Shown here: piece by piece, positions 10,826 through 22,170 of the stretch
Numbering within the stretch: the stretch's first letter is position 1
Layout: every line of letters begins with the position of its first letter
Source of the DNA: Entonaema liquescens
Lineage: Eukaryota; Ascomycota; Sordariomycetes; Xylariales; Xylariaceae
NCBI GenBank assembly: GCA_902805475.1
Contig: CADCSX010000001.1
Coordinates: 1,364,001 to 1,428,000, forward strand
DNA length: 64,000 nt
Direction: 5' to 3'
Notes under the pieces: generated by a model
Database searches by the model: none
The model's input: the letters and a program-made list of their open reading frames with translations, nothing else
Told to the model about the DNA's origin: nothing
Translations under genes and position numbers: made by a program

Positions 10826-12194
10826 GGCTTATGAGACTCAGTTCGAGAAGTTGGAATATAGCCGGCTTATCTTTGCAGGTCTCTAATAAGATGCGTACAT
10901 GAAGAATAAATCAAAATTGATATCACAGTAGGCACAGTAAATATGGGATGAGAAGTGAGAGTGTCACCATCAAAAACTTAGCCTACCAACATCTATTATG
11001 CCAACATTGGAAGGATTCGATGGCAGAGTGGGGTACCCCTTATGCGCATTTCGTATAAGCCGACACGGGGCTCGGGATTCGGTGCTCGGGACTGGTGGTT
11101 TACTTTTCAACATCACTCCAATGCGACGACTTGGATATTCCTTCTTTGATATAACCCAGCTGATAGATCCGTCTGCGAACTAGGTAATGGTAGCATTCAT
11201 TACAATACCTGAAAATCAGGCGGGATAGCATAAGCTTAGTCCTTGACGATAGAAGTGTGCTATAAAGCACGGAATATCAGATTACAATTACGGTATACTA
11301 CCAACCCTCGGTGTCCTATTCACTGGGTTTTCCTCGCCGCATTCTACGATTCGAAATGATCAATGGCATTTTATGACCATTTCCAACGAATAATACGCCG
11401 AACGTGGTAAAGAAGCAAATTCAACAAATATATACTTTTAGCATTAACTACCTACTAAAGGATGGTCCCCATATACAGAAAACTTCTAAACCCCTTAAAC
11501 TGTACTAGGTTAACTTTCTTGTCGGGGGATATCAGATATACATCATGGCCAATGAATTCGTCCTAGCCATCACATTTATCACACAATTTTCCAGCGTGAA
11601 ATAAGCAAGATGCCCATCTCTTATTGACGGAGATCTCAAGGCATATTTACTTAGGCAATCATAAAAGGACAGCTTGATATGGTAGCTCTGTTCCAGTAGT
11701 TGACTTTAGCTAAGTGTACCTGCACCCGCGCCTATGAAAGCTTAAAAAGGGGCTAGAATCCTGGAGAATGGCTTGAAATATACGAAATGCCATTCATTCC
11801 TAGATATTTAACGGATCATCTCAACGCACATTCTAGTGCTAACGACAGAAGCACCTCGAGATTGAAGCTACTTCGGATAGCACCTAGATAGCCTCCGACG
11901 TCGATAATTGGGATTCATCGAAGCCTAGTAGTTAGTAAGAGATACCCAACTAGTAGTATCAACATTTGAGTTCATGCCTACCATTAGACAAAAGCAAGTT
12001 AAAAGTCTGGAGGATTCTTAGGGGCATTGCTCTGGCGAGGCTGTCTCTCCATCAAGCCCTCTGATTGGTAGGCATCCCCCAATGACGAAACAATGAGCAA
12101 TCATGAACATGCCATTTAGGTCACCACCCAGCGACTGAATAATTAGAGGAAACTTTCCTTCCATGATTGTAAAAGTTGATACGTCCTTCTTTTC

Positions 12195-12217
12195 ATATAT
12201 ATATATATATATATATT
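12195..12217. repeat. (AT)n microsatellite
   Basis: A run of alternating A and T of about 23 bases in intergenic DNA. Confidence 0.9.
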
Positions 12218-13260
12218 TGCTTGTATGTCTGTCTGTCATGTTGGTGAACATGGTGGTTTTACACAGTCAATGTTCTACTGGGGCAACTTCGACGATCACA
12301 AGAAATCTAGGATAATAAAAAATCGCTCGGGAACATGCAGGCGGAACAAACACTCGTCGCCTCTTGGTGCCACCTGGAAGACTGGATGCTCTCGGGCGAA
12401 GTCCCGCAGAGCAATAAATATGGTGCTACGGAGGACTGCAAGAGGCGACGCATGGAAGCATCCGGCTTCGTTGACATTTAACCGCACGCCCGATGTGATA
12501 TTGCTCAGCAGGGGGGGCGAGGGGTAGAGACGAAAATGATACCGGCAGGTAGCCGGGCTTTCAGTGTGAGATCTATAGGGGTGTTGTTATCATATATTCG
12601 AAAAGAGATGAGACAGATGGCCTATAGGCACGGTTCTCCATCTTATATCGGGCTTACCAACGTCAAGGGCCCCGTTTCTATTCCATTTGGCGACGGCTAA
12701 CTCGAGCCATTACAAAACCAATTATCAAGTCAAGTCAGTTAGTCTGCAGGTATCAAATATAGGTACCAACCGCAACTTCGAAACACGACATTATTCGACA
12801 GTCCGTAGCCTCTTACACAACCCTCGTTTTGGATAGGACACAAGCCGTTTTCGTGGACGTGTCATGTGGTTTCCTCCGGAGCTTTTCTGTTCTGCGGTGA
12901 GACCATGACGACAAAGAGTGTTTGCTAGTCTAGCGTTCGTCATAGGCCCTGGACCCTGTTGATCCGGGGAAAAGCAAAAAAAGGAGCAAAGCCACCAGGC
13001 CAAATCGGGATAACTCCCAGGGATGACATCATATTTCTTCCTCACAAGTGCCATCATACCCCCCATCGAATAACTGCGTTTTCCCGTCTGTTCGATGATG
13101 GCATTCGACGCCATCTGTGCACATCATCATAGGGGGGAGGCCTTGTGGGACACGTATGTGCATGCACCCGTGGAGTCTTTTCGCTGCGGCTTTCGTGCCG
13201 TGCGAATAGGGGGTTCCGTTCGCTTGCATCACGATCCCCTTCGTCGGCTAGTACCATTTG

Positions 13261-13279
13261 TATATATATATATATATAT
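13261..13279. repeat. (TA)n microsatellite
   Basis: A TA dinucleotide run of 19 bases, about 200 bases upstream of the small-protein gene at 13474. Confidence 0.9.
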
Positions 13280-13473
13280 CTGGGGGTGTGGGTTAGCCAG
13301 CCCACATGGACGGGTTCTCTATATCATAATTAAAATCTTCATCACTCAAATATCTCTCTGTCTGTTAAGGACTTATACTCCATTTCTTAGGGTTAAAATA
13401 AACATTCCAATTGTTACAAGAATATCACCTACCTACGTTACCGTACCTATATATCGAGAACACACAAAAAACC

Positions 13474-14085
13474 ATGGGAAAACTCGCCCCCGTCAACCCC
13501 CGCAACTACATGCCCTCGCGCGCACACCCGGAGCACCGCTCGCGGCGCAAGGAGCTCGAGAAAGAACACCCGTTCACGTGGAAGGAGCCGCTGGTGCTCG
13601 GCATGATCGGCATCGGGCTGGCGTGGAACATCGAGAAGCAAGTGCAGAAGCGCGAAGAACGCAAGGAGCGCGAGGAACAGCAAGGCCGAGAGAAAAATAA
13701 CTATAACAACGACGACGACGACGACCGGAGGAGGAGGAGAAGAGACCGGGATGGTTCATACGACGGCGAGAACAGGAGAAGTAGGAGCAGTAGAGGCGGC
13801 GAGGATAGATGGAGTACCAGGCCGCAGGGAGGCGGCGGCAGCAGCGATTACAGCGTAGGCAGGGACACGGTGGAGTTGGAGCGCAGGCGGAAGAGTCGGC
13901 GGGACCGTGTGCAGTCTGTAGATACGGGACGCTACGAGGACCCGAGATATATCAACGACGACCGGTATTACGAGCAGTCCCGGTATGATCGGGGCCGTTA
14001 TGATGACGGCCAGAGAGACTCGGATCGGGATCGGGATCGAGATCGAGAGTATCGCGGTAGGAGAAGCCGCCGCGATTCCTGGTAA
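13474..14085 (+). CDS. Small charged low-complexity protein of unknown function
   Basis: I do not recognise a family. The single exon encodes 203 aa, starting at an ATG in the strong context ACCATGG. Residues 1-35 are basic (MGKLAPVNPRNY, EHRSRRKELEKEHPF). Residues about 40-52 form the only hydrophobic patch (EPLVLGMIGIGLAWN), long enough for at most one marginal membrane helix. The rest is highly charged and probably disordered: a KREERKEREEQQ helix, a run of five Asp then six Arg, a Gly/Ser segment, and a C-terminus of RD/RY/DR dipeptides ending in RGRRSRRDSW. RD/RS-rich tails occur in RNA-associated proteins, but this alone does not assign a role. The GC-rich codons and clean start and stop support a real gene. 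Confidence 0.65.
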   Translation: MGKLAPVNPRNYMPSRAHPEHRSRRKELEKEHPFTWKEPLVLGMIGIGLAWNIEKQVQKREERKEREEQQGREKNNYNNDDDDDRRRRRRDRDGSYDGENRRSRSSRGGEDRWSTRPQGGGGSSDYSVGRDTVELERRRKSRRDRVQSVDTGRYEDPRYINDDRYYEQSRYDRGRYDDGQRDSDRDRDRDREYRGRRSRRDSW

Positions 14086-14649
14086 TCACCACACCGAAGA
14101 ACACGATATACCCACCCCTATTACGGCTTCGACAAAAATACGTTATACCTTTTTTGCATCAGCATTGTCGTTTAAATTCATCCGAGCAAAAAGGATAGCA
14201 TACACTTGATCTTATTAAAAATGAGAAAGAGTGAAGAAACACCAAACTCTAACTTATAAACGTTGCACATTACGAACAAGATACATACGGTATATACAAA
14301 CCCACGAACAGTCAAACCAACAAACAGAGCAACTTCGGCGCACAACAGTTATATCCGAGGCATTGAACCACAAGGCCCTTTGCATTAGGCATGCCGCCTA
14401 TCCCAATCCCTCTTCTGCGACGCTCTACCTACTGCACTCCGATTGTAGGTTACCATAGCGGGGAACAAGGCGTGTGGTGATAAAGCAATTAGATGCCACT
14501 GTATTCTATACCCAAAACACTTAGGAACTCACGAGACCATGAGTAATGAAATAGCATACGCATATTTAGACTTAAATTCATTTGGTATTCTCTCTACCGA
14601 ACCATCTATAATGCAGTTCTAGTTAACTAAACTTCTCCCTTTCCTCTGT
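14086..14649. other. Intergenic, convergent 3' flanks
   Basis: This is the shared 3' region of the small charged protein (plus) and the PLP decarboxylase (minus). It is AT-rich, and the only open frame (14231-14458) has no protein-like character. Confidence 0.5.
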
Positions 14650-16281
14650 CTACTGCCCAGCAAGTGTCTTCTCAGCCAACTCAACTATAACTTCGAAGTG
14701 CTTCTTGACGTGATGCTCTTCAACCGTGACCGTTGCCGGGTTATGTCGGATGGCAAAAACACCACCGACTACCGTGCTCGATAAGAAGATACGACCATCC
14801 TCTACTATAGTATCGTGCACCTTCTTGGTGAGCTCGTTCTGCTCCTCAAGCGTTGAGTCTTTCTTCACTATCTTGAATACAGTGAGCGCAAATCGTGGGC
14901 CTGTTATAATCTCAAAAAGATCAGGCCGCGTCTTGACGAGCTCGCCGAACGTCTCGGCAAGTTTGATGTGCTTTCGAATGTGTGCGCGTAAGCCCTCAAT
15001 ACCGTAGGTGCGTATCACAAACCAGACCTTAAGGGATCGGAATCGTCTTCCGAATGGGATCTGCCAGTCACGATAATCAGTTACGAGTCCGGAATCGGTG
15101 TGCTGGTTCCGTAGGATCGGTAGCGTAACGCTCAGAGCGTCTGTCAGGTGCTTGCGGTCGCGCACCCACACGGTGCTGCAGTCAAAGTTGACCAGCAACC
15201 ACTTATGCAAGTTTGTGTTAAAACTGTGGAAGTTCTCAAAGGGCTTCGTAAGATGCTGGTACTCGGGGCAGATCAGAGAGGCACCCGCGTATGCAGCATC
15301 GACATGCACCCAAACCTCGCCAGGACCCGGAGGCGCCAGTTCCTTTAATACGGATACAATACCCTCCATATCGTCAATCCCACATGTGTCGGTGGTTCCA
15401 AGGGTGGCAGTCAAGAAGAAGGGCTCAAGACCCTTGGCGCGCAATTCTTTGATAACGCGGCCTAGTTCAGAGCCCGTCATCCGATACCCGTCGGCGGCAT
15501 GCACAGGCACAGCGCGGAATCTGACGCCGGCGATCTGAGCCCCCTTCTTGGTAGCACTATGGGTTGCAGCGCTGCCAAGGGCCACGAGCTTGCCACGGCG
15601 GATAGCAATGGCATCTTCACGTTCTTCCTCATCAGTGATATGTGACGTAGCTTCCCGCAAATACTTGTCACGGGCGGCGACTAGAACAGTAGCAATGGCC
15701 TCAGAGGCAGTTCCATGGATGACGCCGCCGCCGTTCGTAGGTCCTGTAGAGAGATAACAAGATGGTAGACCAAAAGCCTTAGCTAACCAGTCGAGTACAA
15801 TAGTCTCGAGCTCGGTGACGGCGGGCGAGCAAATCCAATTAAAGGCGGCGCCGGTGAATGCGGCTGAGTACATCTCGCCGAGCATGGCCGGGAAGCTGCT
15901 GGAAGAAGGGAACCATGCTAGGAAATTGGGCGATTGCCTAATGGTTTTCCCATTCTTGTTAACCTTTGAGTTCTCTCTACATAAGAGGGACGGATAAAAA
16001 GGTGAAGGGTGCGAACCAATGAGTTATTCCGGGGAGGATCTTGGACTCTAGGTCCTTCTGGATATCAGCCCAAGCTTCGCCATTCTGAGGGGCCTCTTCA
16101 GGTAGTAGCTTTCTCAGATAGCCAGGCTCAACGTTTGAGACGACACGACGCTCTTCGATATTGTCGTAGTATTTGACGACTGTAATAGTTTAGTTTTTGT
16201 GGTCTAGGACCTTGAAAGGTGAGGGGACTCACTTTCATCAATAGACGATATAGCTGCCTCTCGGAATTGCTTGGAGTCCAT
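14650..16281 (-). CDS. PLP-dependent (aromatic-L-amino-acid type) decarboxylase
   Basis: A group II decarboxylase that removes CO2 from an amino acid, probably aromatic, to give an amine. Three exons were assembled: 16233-16281, 16017-16179 and 14650-15937, with introns of 53 and 79 bp, giving 499 aa. The joins read SSIDE-IVKYYDNIEERRVV and THW-QSPNFLAWFP, as in the DOPA/tryptophan decarboxylase family. Key residues are GGGVIHGTASEA, a His stacking on the cofactor near residue 197, the Asp of HVDAAYAG (about 284) and the Schiff-base Lys of NLHKWLLVNFD (about 316). The C-terminal mobile domain is complete. The donor of the second intron (GTTCGC) is weak, but phase and family both require it. 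Substrate cannot be decided between Trp, Tyr, Phe, DOPA and others. Confidence 0.92.
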
Positions 16282-17213
16282 TTTGCCCAATTTTATCTAA
16301 TCGGCCTTCTCTTTCGTAAATCCTTGTGTTGATGTGCCAGTACCGGTGTTCGATTTCGATTGAGAAGTGGTAAAAGTAAATCCCCCTTAGTCACAATGGA
16401 AATAATTTAAAAAGTTCTGAGTTTAAGTGTTACGACAATTTTATAGTTCAGATGGCAGTTACAATAGTATAATAATACTTTCTATGGTGCTTTCCAAATA
16501 TTGGTACCTTCCCTATGTACATTTGACTTGGCAAACCTCGCAGATTTGCGACTACTTTGCTCCACCTAGGTCCTCCCTTAGGTAAAGAATAGCCCGGTCC
16601 GAATTAAAAACGGGCGATTTGCTATTTGCTATTTACTAATCTTACGACTCTATATCGGAGGGCGCAACCATGACATAAAACGACAATGTCAACTTTTAAC
16701 CTCACAAACATTAGTGTTTATACTAGATGAAGTCGAGAAAGGCAAGAAGTACCTAACACAAAGTAAGTCTCGTGTCTTACACGTTCAAGCCCACAAATTG
16801 CGTGCTCGACCTGAGGACTTAGACTAACAACCCACGTCTATTATTTACTCTTGGGGTCTGTTGTTTGAGTATTGAGGAAGCCACCCTTCTTTCCTCAGTT
16901 TTCTTTAGCTAATGGCTTCACTTCCTATGCATTATTAGCTCTGTTAGATTAGGAGATAAACTTCTTTAGTCTTCTTTATCAGCTAGTTATATGTTAAAAG
17001 TGCTGATGCGTATTGCTATGATCATGTAAAAGCGTATAGAAATATAGATACCATCATGTTTTGGACAGCCTAGGACAGCTAATTCTATCGCAAATAGACA
17101 AGGGTAAAGAGTTTTGCCGTCAACCAGCATAAATCCCAAATCGCCGTATCAAGTTCAGTATTCACCCCTATCCATCACAAGGCAAAATACCACATGCCCA
17201 AATAATATACTCC
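16282..17213. other. Intergenic, 0.9 kb
   Basis: An AT-rich gap upstream of the decarboxylase and downstream of the AAA ATPase. I see no gene, repeat array or RNA signature. Confidence 0.5.
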
Positions 17214-19631
17214 CTAAGACCTAAACCTCTCCTGCCAATCCCTATAATGATCCAACATATCGCGAGTAACCAGTTTCGGCGTCTTTTGTATCGCCGCAAG
17301 CAGCACCCCCATCGCCGAGATCCCATCCATCTCTTCCGCATCCCAAAACGCCTTGTCGCAGATCCGCGCGACCTCCGCCCCCGAGTATCCGTCGGTTTGG
17401 CGCGCCAGCTCGGGGATGTCTACGGTCCCGTCTTCCGGGAACCCGAGCTCCTTGGCTTTGGCGGCGAAGATGGCTTCGCGCGCCTTGGCATCGGGAAGCG
17501 GCACGTAGATCAACTCGTCGAAGCGTCCGGGCCGCCGCAATGCCGAGTCCAGTAGCTCCGGCTTGTTCGTTGCCGCTAGTACGAATACCTCGCCGATACG
17601 CTCGAACCCGTCCATTTCGGTAAGTAATGTAGTGAGTGCTTGCACGCCTCCGCCCGTACTGCCGCCTGACCGCGACCCTGCGATCGAGTCGAACTCGTCG
17701 AAGAATATGATGCTAGGGCTGGCCTCACGCGCTCGCTTAAATAGGTTCCGGATTGACCGTTCCGTTTCACCCACGTACATATTTAATAGCTCACCTCCCT
17801 TCACGGCGAAGAAGTTGAAATCGGATTCAGTCGCCATGGCCTGGGCCGTCATAGTCTTAGAGCAGCCGGGTGGGCCGTAGAGAAGAACACCCTTTGGAGG
17901 CTTCGACATCCTCGCTCGAGGACCCTAGTTTCCATTGTTAATCATGGATACTTATATTGGGTGGGAAGTTAGAAACATACCGTAGGGCGTCGGAGTACTC
18001 GTTGTAAGGCAATTTTAACTTCCTCATAACCTCCAATGTCGCTCCACCGTACGGTAGGCGGCTTGAGGTTTATATCATGCATAGCTGTAGGCCGGACCTC
18101 TTGCAACCCTTTCGTCACATCATCCCATATTAGGGGTTCCGTCTTCGAAGGGCTTCCTACCCGCTTCCTCCATGCCTTAGTGGCGCGGTATAGGACTTTG
18201 CGTAGATCTGCGCCGGTGTACGCATGCGTCCGGTCACCCAGGTCTGATATATATTGGTCAAACACATCAGGGGCAAAGGTTGGCTTGTGATAGCGGATAA
18301 TTTCCTTCCGACCTTGTGCGTCTGGAACGGGAAGAGCAATGTGCTCCTCGAAGCGACCAGGCCGTTGAAGGGAATGCGGTATGTCATTTAAGTAGTCGAG
18401 GCAGGTAGCAACCACTAGGACATGCGGTCTTCTATTTTGCTGTCGCGCTCTATTCGTTAAGGCATCCAGCCCCTCGCCAATGGTTTCGATCATAACTTGG
18501 CGGTTGGACTGTTCCTTGCCTATTAATTTTGGTATATCATCTAATAACAGAATAGTCGGACTGTGCTGTTCAAGGGCAGTTTTAAAACAGGTTTGTATGG
18601 TTGACGGCTTGTCATTATAACTCAGTCGAACAACTCTTCCCCAGTTAGTCGCAGCGATATGGTCGAGTAACATCGATTTCCCTGTCCCATGGCTTCCATA
18701 TATGATGATGCCGCACGAATAAGTTGGTGTGGTATATCCTTCGAACTCGATATCAAAGTCGTCGAAGAATTCGTTAAGTTCGTCTATCTGGCGCTTCATC
18801 CCTGGTAGCGAGCCAACTTCTAACTTACCCCTGACTTGGACAGCTTCTTCGTTGGAAAACTCAACTACTGTCAAGCCAGGGGCGTATTTAGCGACACTTC
18901 TTGTCCTGCCATTTACAGATATAACCACGAATGAGCGTCTTGACCCATTCAGAACAATTTCATCGAATGACATGCTTGGTAAGATGAATTCAGCTACTTC
19001 TGTTCATGCTGTTAGACTAGTGGTACAGGAATAGGGGCAAAATAGGAAGTGTATCAGGGGTCATAGTTATTAAGCCCTAAAAGAAATAAAGATGTGATTC
19101 TTCGGTATGGACTTGAGATATATATCGAAAGGCACTACTCTCATATTGGTTTAAGGGGCGTTTACCACAATATAACTCATAGCTCAAGGTCATTAAGTGC
19201 AAGAAACGGGACTTCGGTAACTAACCTAATCGGCTTTCAAGATAGTACTGCCATCTTGTCTGTTCCGAAGCAGGCAACGGTACTGGATCCGGAGTAATCT
19301 CCTTCATAACCACCGTCCCAGCATCTGGAACCGGTCCATTGCCAGGAGTAACTCTCGCCAACTGGCCGAGTTCCAGACTAGCCAGTTTTTGAAATACCCG
19401 GCTGACGGAGATGATGTTGTTCGCAACATTCTTATCCGGAGCTGGCCACGCAACAGCCTCCCACCGAGTAGGTCCACCTGTCTCGATGTTGCATAAATGC
19501 GCAGTGGTGAACCCCCCTTGGGCGAAGGTGGTGGGATGGATGAATATTTTGGCAGCGTTTTTATGTGTGGGGTTCTTCTGGTTGGCTACGTCCTGCGGTT
19601 GTAGCCGGACTTTGAAGTCGTCCTTCCCCAT
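17214..19631 (-). CDS. Divergent AFG2/CDC48-type tandem AAA ATPase
   Basis: A tandem AAA+ ATPase of the Afg2/Drg1-Cdc48 group, which unfold or remodel protein complexes. Three exons join to 711 aa: 19226-19631, 17981-18999 and 17214-17924. Introns are 226 bp (GTTAGT...AACAG, with CTAAC upstream) and 56 bp. Exon 1 carries the Cdc48-like N domain. D1 has Walker A GSHGTGKS (about 237-244) but Walker B reads LLLDD (Asp at about 290 where a catalytic Glu is usual), so D1 may be a weak ATPase. D2 has GPPGCSKT (492-499), IIFFDEFDS (DE 551-552) and an intact RPGRFDELI region; GPPGCSKT is the Afg2-type form. The linker before D2 (RRPTGPRARMSK) is two or three residues shorter than usual. The degenerate D1 suggests a divergent paralogue, not the ribosome-maturation Afg2 itself. 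It is divergent from the gene at 20197. Confidence 0.85.
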
Positions 19632-20196
19632 TGCTGGTGAGTGTTGATTTGTGAAGTGACGTTTAGGAGATATGTATAAGAAGTTTTTAAACTGGTTATG
19701 TGATTATGATTCCCTAATAACCAGGCGGGTCGCTGGTTTTAGTGAGTTTATGGTTGATGACACTAATTATGATAGTTTCTATCATTGTCAGCTGCTAATT
19801 TTGTAATTGTCCTTCTGCCTGAAAAAGATTTCATTTATAAAAGGAATCATGAAGTAAAATAAGGTGTCGATGGATGAGAAGATACCGCAGTTAAGAGTTA
19901 AGTCTCTTGTGGGATAGGACAGTAAAAGTACAGTGTGGGCCTTCCCAGAAGTACTAATAGCCCAATCAAAACTAGTTGTGTTACTCTATAAGCTTCTTTT
20001 ATAGCGCTATATTAAAAAACAATACCGTGTGGATTATGATTTACCATTTAAATTCTTAGCCAATAAGCCCTATTAAAAAAATAACGAAGGCCAATTAAAG
20101 CTCCAACTTTTCGTCGAACAATTCCCCGACTTAGACTTCAAACTCGCGTCTACAAACTTGCATTGCAATGCGCTGGGCGTCACAACTCGCCGCCTC
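19632..20196. promoter_or_regulatory. Divergent promoter region, AAA ATPase / orphan mitochondrial protein
   Basis: A gap of 565 bp between two diverging start codons. It is AT-rich with several poly-A/T runs but no element I can name. An out-of-frame ATG at 20166 begins a short upstream frame before the start at 20197. Confidence 0.4.
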
Positions 20197-21539
20197 ATGC
20201 TCTTACGACAGCTCCACCGGCCATCTTCACGATCGGTAGCCGCAGCATCATGGCGAGTATCCCATACCGCGTTGCTGCACGGTAGCACCACCCGACTACA
20301 ACAACCTTCTCTGCCCCATGATAATTCCACCGGCCCCTCGTCTAGTAGTAGTAATGGTGGTAGTGACGGTAGTGGTACACAACGACCTAGACAACCCTCC
20401 CTCTTCGAACAGCTCTTCCCCCTCGAAGCCAAGGCTCTCGACAAAAATAACAACTCCAAACCCTCCTCCTCCTGGGCCTCCCACTTACTAGACGACCCCC
20501 CGCAGCCCCTCTCCCCCTTCGACGAGTCCCCAGACAACAACGACGACGACAACGACAGGAAATACACCGACGTGCCCCTACGCGCCAAGAGCATGCTCAT
20601 CCTCTCCGCCGCCAGCAGACACCTCGTCGAGAGCGACTTCCTGCGGCTCGGGCCCCAGGGCGCCCACGTCGAGGGCTGGGTGGGCGGCATCTCGCGCGTC
20701 ATCCAGGCCCGGGACCCGGACACCCTGCAGCCGCTGGGCCACTACTTCGTGCTGTTCGACCGGGAGGCGGCGGCGGCGGCGTACTGCGACGAGGTCGAGC
20801 GCCTGTGGCAGCTGGGCAAGGCGCACGTGCCGGGCGCGCACCACGGGAAGCGGAACCCGCCGTCGGTCCCCGCGCCCCCGGGCCTGGCCGCCGCGGACGG
20901 GAGCAGCCGCGACGTGGCCGCCGACCTGAGGGCCTTCACCTGGTCCCGCCCAGCCAGCGGTACTACCTGGACGTGTCGAGCGGCTTCAGCCGCGTGCGCA
21001 TCGAGGAGCTGGACATCGGCGGCGTCGCCTTCATCGACCGGCTCGCCGACCGCGCCGGCTCCAAGCACCTGGTCCTCGTGTCCGTGGACGGGGGCCGCAT
21101 CTCGGTCGATTGGCTGCGGCAGGCCATCGAGGAGGACGGGAAGGATCGGAATCTGCCCTGGCGCGTGACGAGCCTCGAGAACGGGATCCTGCCGTTCGGG
21201 AAGAGCATCCTCAAGCAGCATGATAGAAACGCTGAGGGCTTCGAGGAAAGTCTCATAGACCAGGCTGGACGGATAGCAGGGAAGGAATATGGGGCGGAAG
21301 ATGAAAGCGAAGGGAACGGGGATGGGGATGGGGCTGGAGCTGGGGAAACGGGTCCGGAAGACGATAAGAAGTATAGGCGGTATCCCCGCTTCATCATCCC
21401 GTTTGTGGATAACGCCGAGGCGCACCGCTTCGTGAGGTACTGGCACCGCCGACATTTCAAGATACGCATGAGTATTGAGAGCGACAAACCAGTAACATGG
21501 GACGAGACTAGAATACTTAATACCACAGTACTGTGGTAA
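20197..21539 (+). CDS. Orphan protein with mitochondrial presequence; one frame break
   Basis: I do not recognise a family. The N-terminus (MLLRQLHRPSSRSVAAASWRV) is an Arg/Ser/Ala-rich, acid-free presequence, so a mitochondrial location is likely. A low-complexity Ser/Asn/Asp segment follows to about residue 125. Two folded-looking parts come next: one around VEGWVGGISRVIQARDP...HYFVLFDRE, the other around VRIEELDIGGVAFIDRL...ISVDWLRQAI, ending with RYPRFIIPFVDNAEAHRFVRYWHRRHF, which resembles a degenerate RRM-like strand-helix layout. The reading frame shifts at 20938-20942: upstream DLRAFT is in one frame and downstream LVPPSQRYYLDV in the next. A single missing C in ACC-TGG would explain it, and no plausible intron does. 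Apart from this the gene is intact, about 447 residues. It may be an assembly indel or a real lesion. Confidence 0.6.
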
Positions 21540-22170
21540 CGTGTATCTTATATATATATTCCACTTAAGCTAGTCAATTATCATATTTCACGCCCCTATT
21601 TTACCTACTTGAAAGGGGTTTAGAGATGTTCTTCGGGGGCATGTCATTCTACGCGATACGAGATGAGAAAAAAGAGAACAACTCAATGCAGACATCAAGG
21701 CTCTTCGTAACATATATACTTGATCAGAGAGAAGAACCGACAACGACTGGAAAATGTATTAGACCCATATCAACCAAACTCCGCCAATATAGTTATCGCC
21801 CTCACTTAAGCCCCCCAGGCCTCATTCTTCCTATGTGACTGCGTGTTGTGTTGTGTATGTGTGATGTGTGGCTCTGAATGTCTATCGTGAAGCAAGCTAG
21901 CCTTCGTCCTTGCTCTCTTTCTCTCTGGCTAGCTCCTCCCCCTCCGCCCACCCCCCGTTTCCCCCAGGGTAATACAACACTCGTACGTCTTCTTTCGGTC
22001 CTCGAGGGGTGTGTGTCTCCATAAGTCATATGCCTCGGTCTACAGTAAACTCTCGCTTGATAACATGAAATGTGCCAGGTCTCCTCCCCCCTTAGTTTGG
22101 AAGCTGGCTTTGGTCTCTCTACCACCGCCCCATTATCTCTCGTCTTCAATGACTTCTTCCTAACCCAAGC
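21540..22170. other. Intergenic, convergent 3' flanks
   Basis: A 630-bp gap between the orphan gene (plus) and SEC4 (minus). No gene is seen. A pyrimidine-rich tract lies at about 21905-21965, downstream of SEC4. Confidence 0.5.

Larger units (their letters stand above)
10826..13473. other. Intergenic, 2.6 kb
   Basis: No gene can be supported. Open frames at 12018-12251, 12225-12527, 12791-13114 and 13095-13700 lack family features and have unlikely compositions. The segment holds two AT microsatellites (12195-12217 and 13261-13279). The last 150 bases should include the promoter and leader of the gene at 13474. Confidence 0.5.

Noticed and set aside
12225..12527. Open frame of 100 codons
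   Set aside because: Composition is not protein-like, there is no conserved motif, and an overlapping open frame exists on the other strand.
13095..13700. Open frame of 201 codons overlapping the small charged protein gene
   Set aside because: It runs through a TA microsatellite and then reads the real gene at 13474 in the wrong frame.
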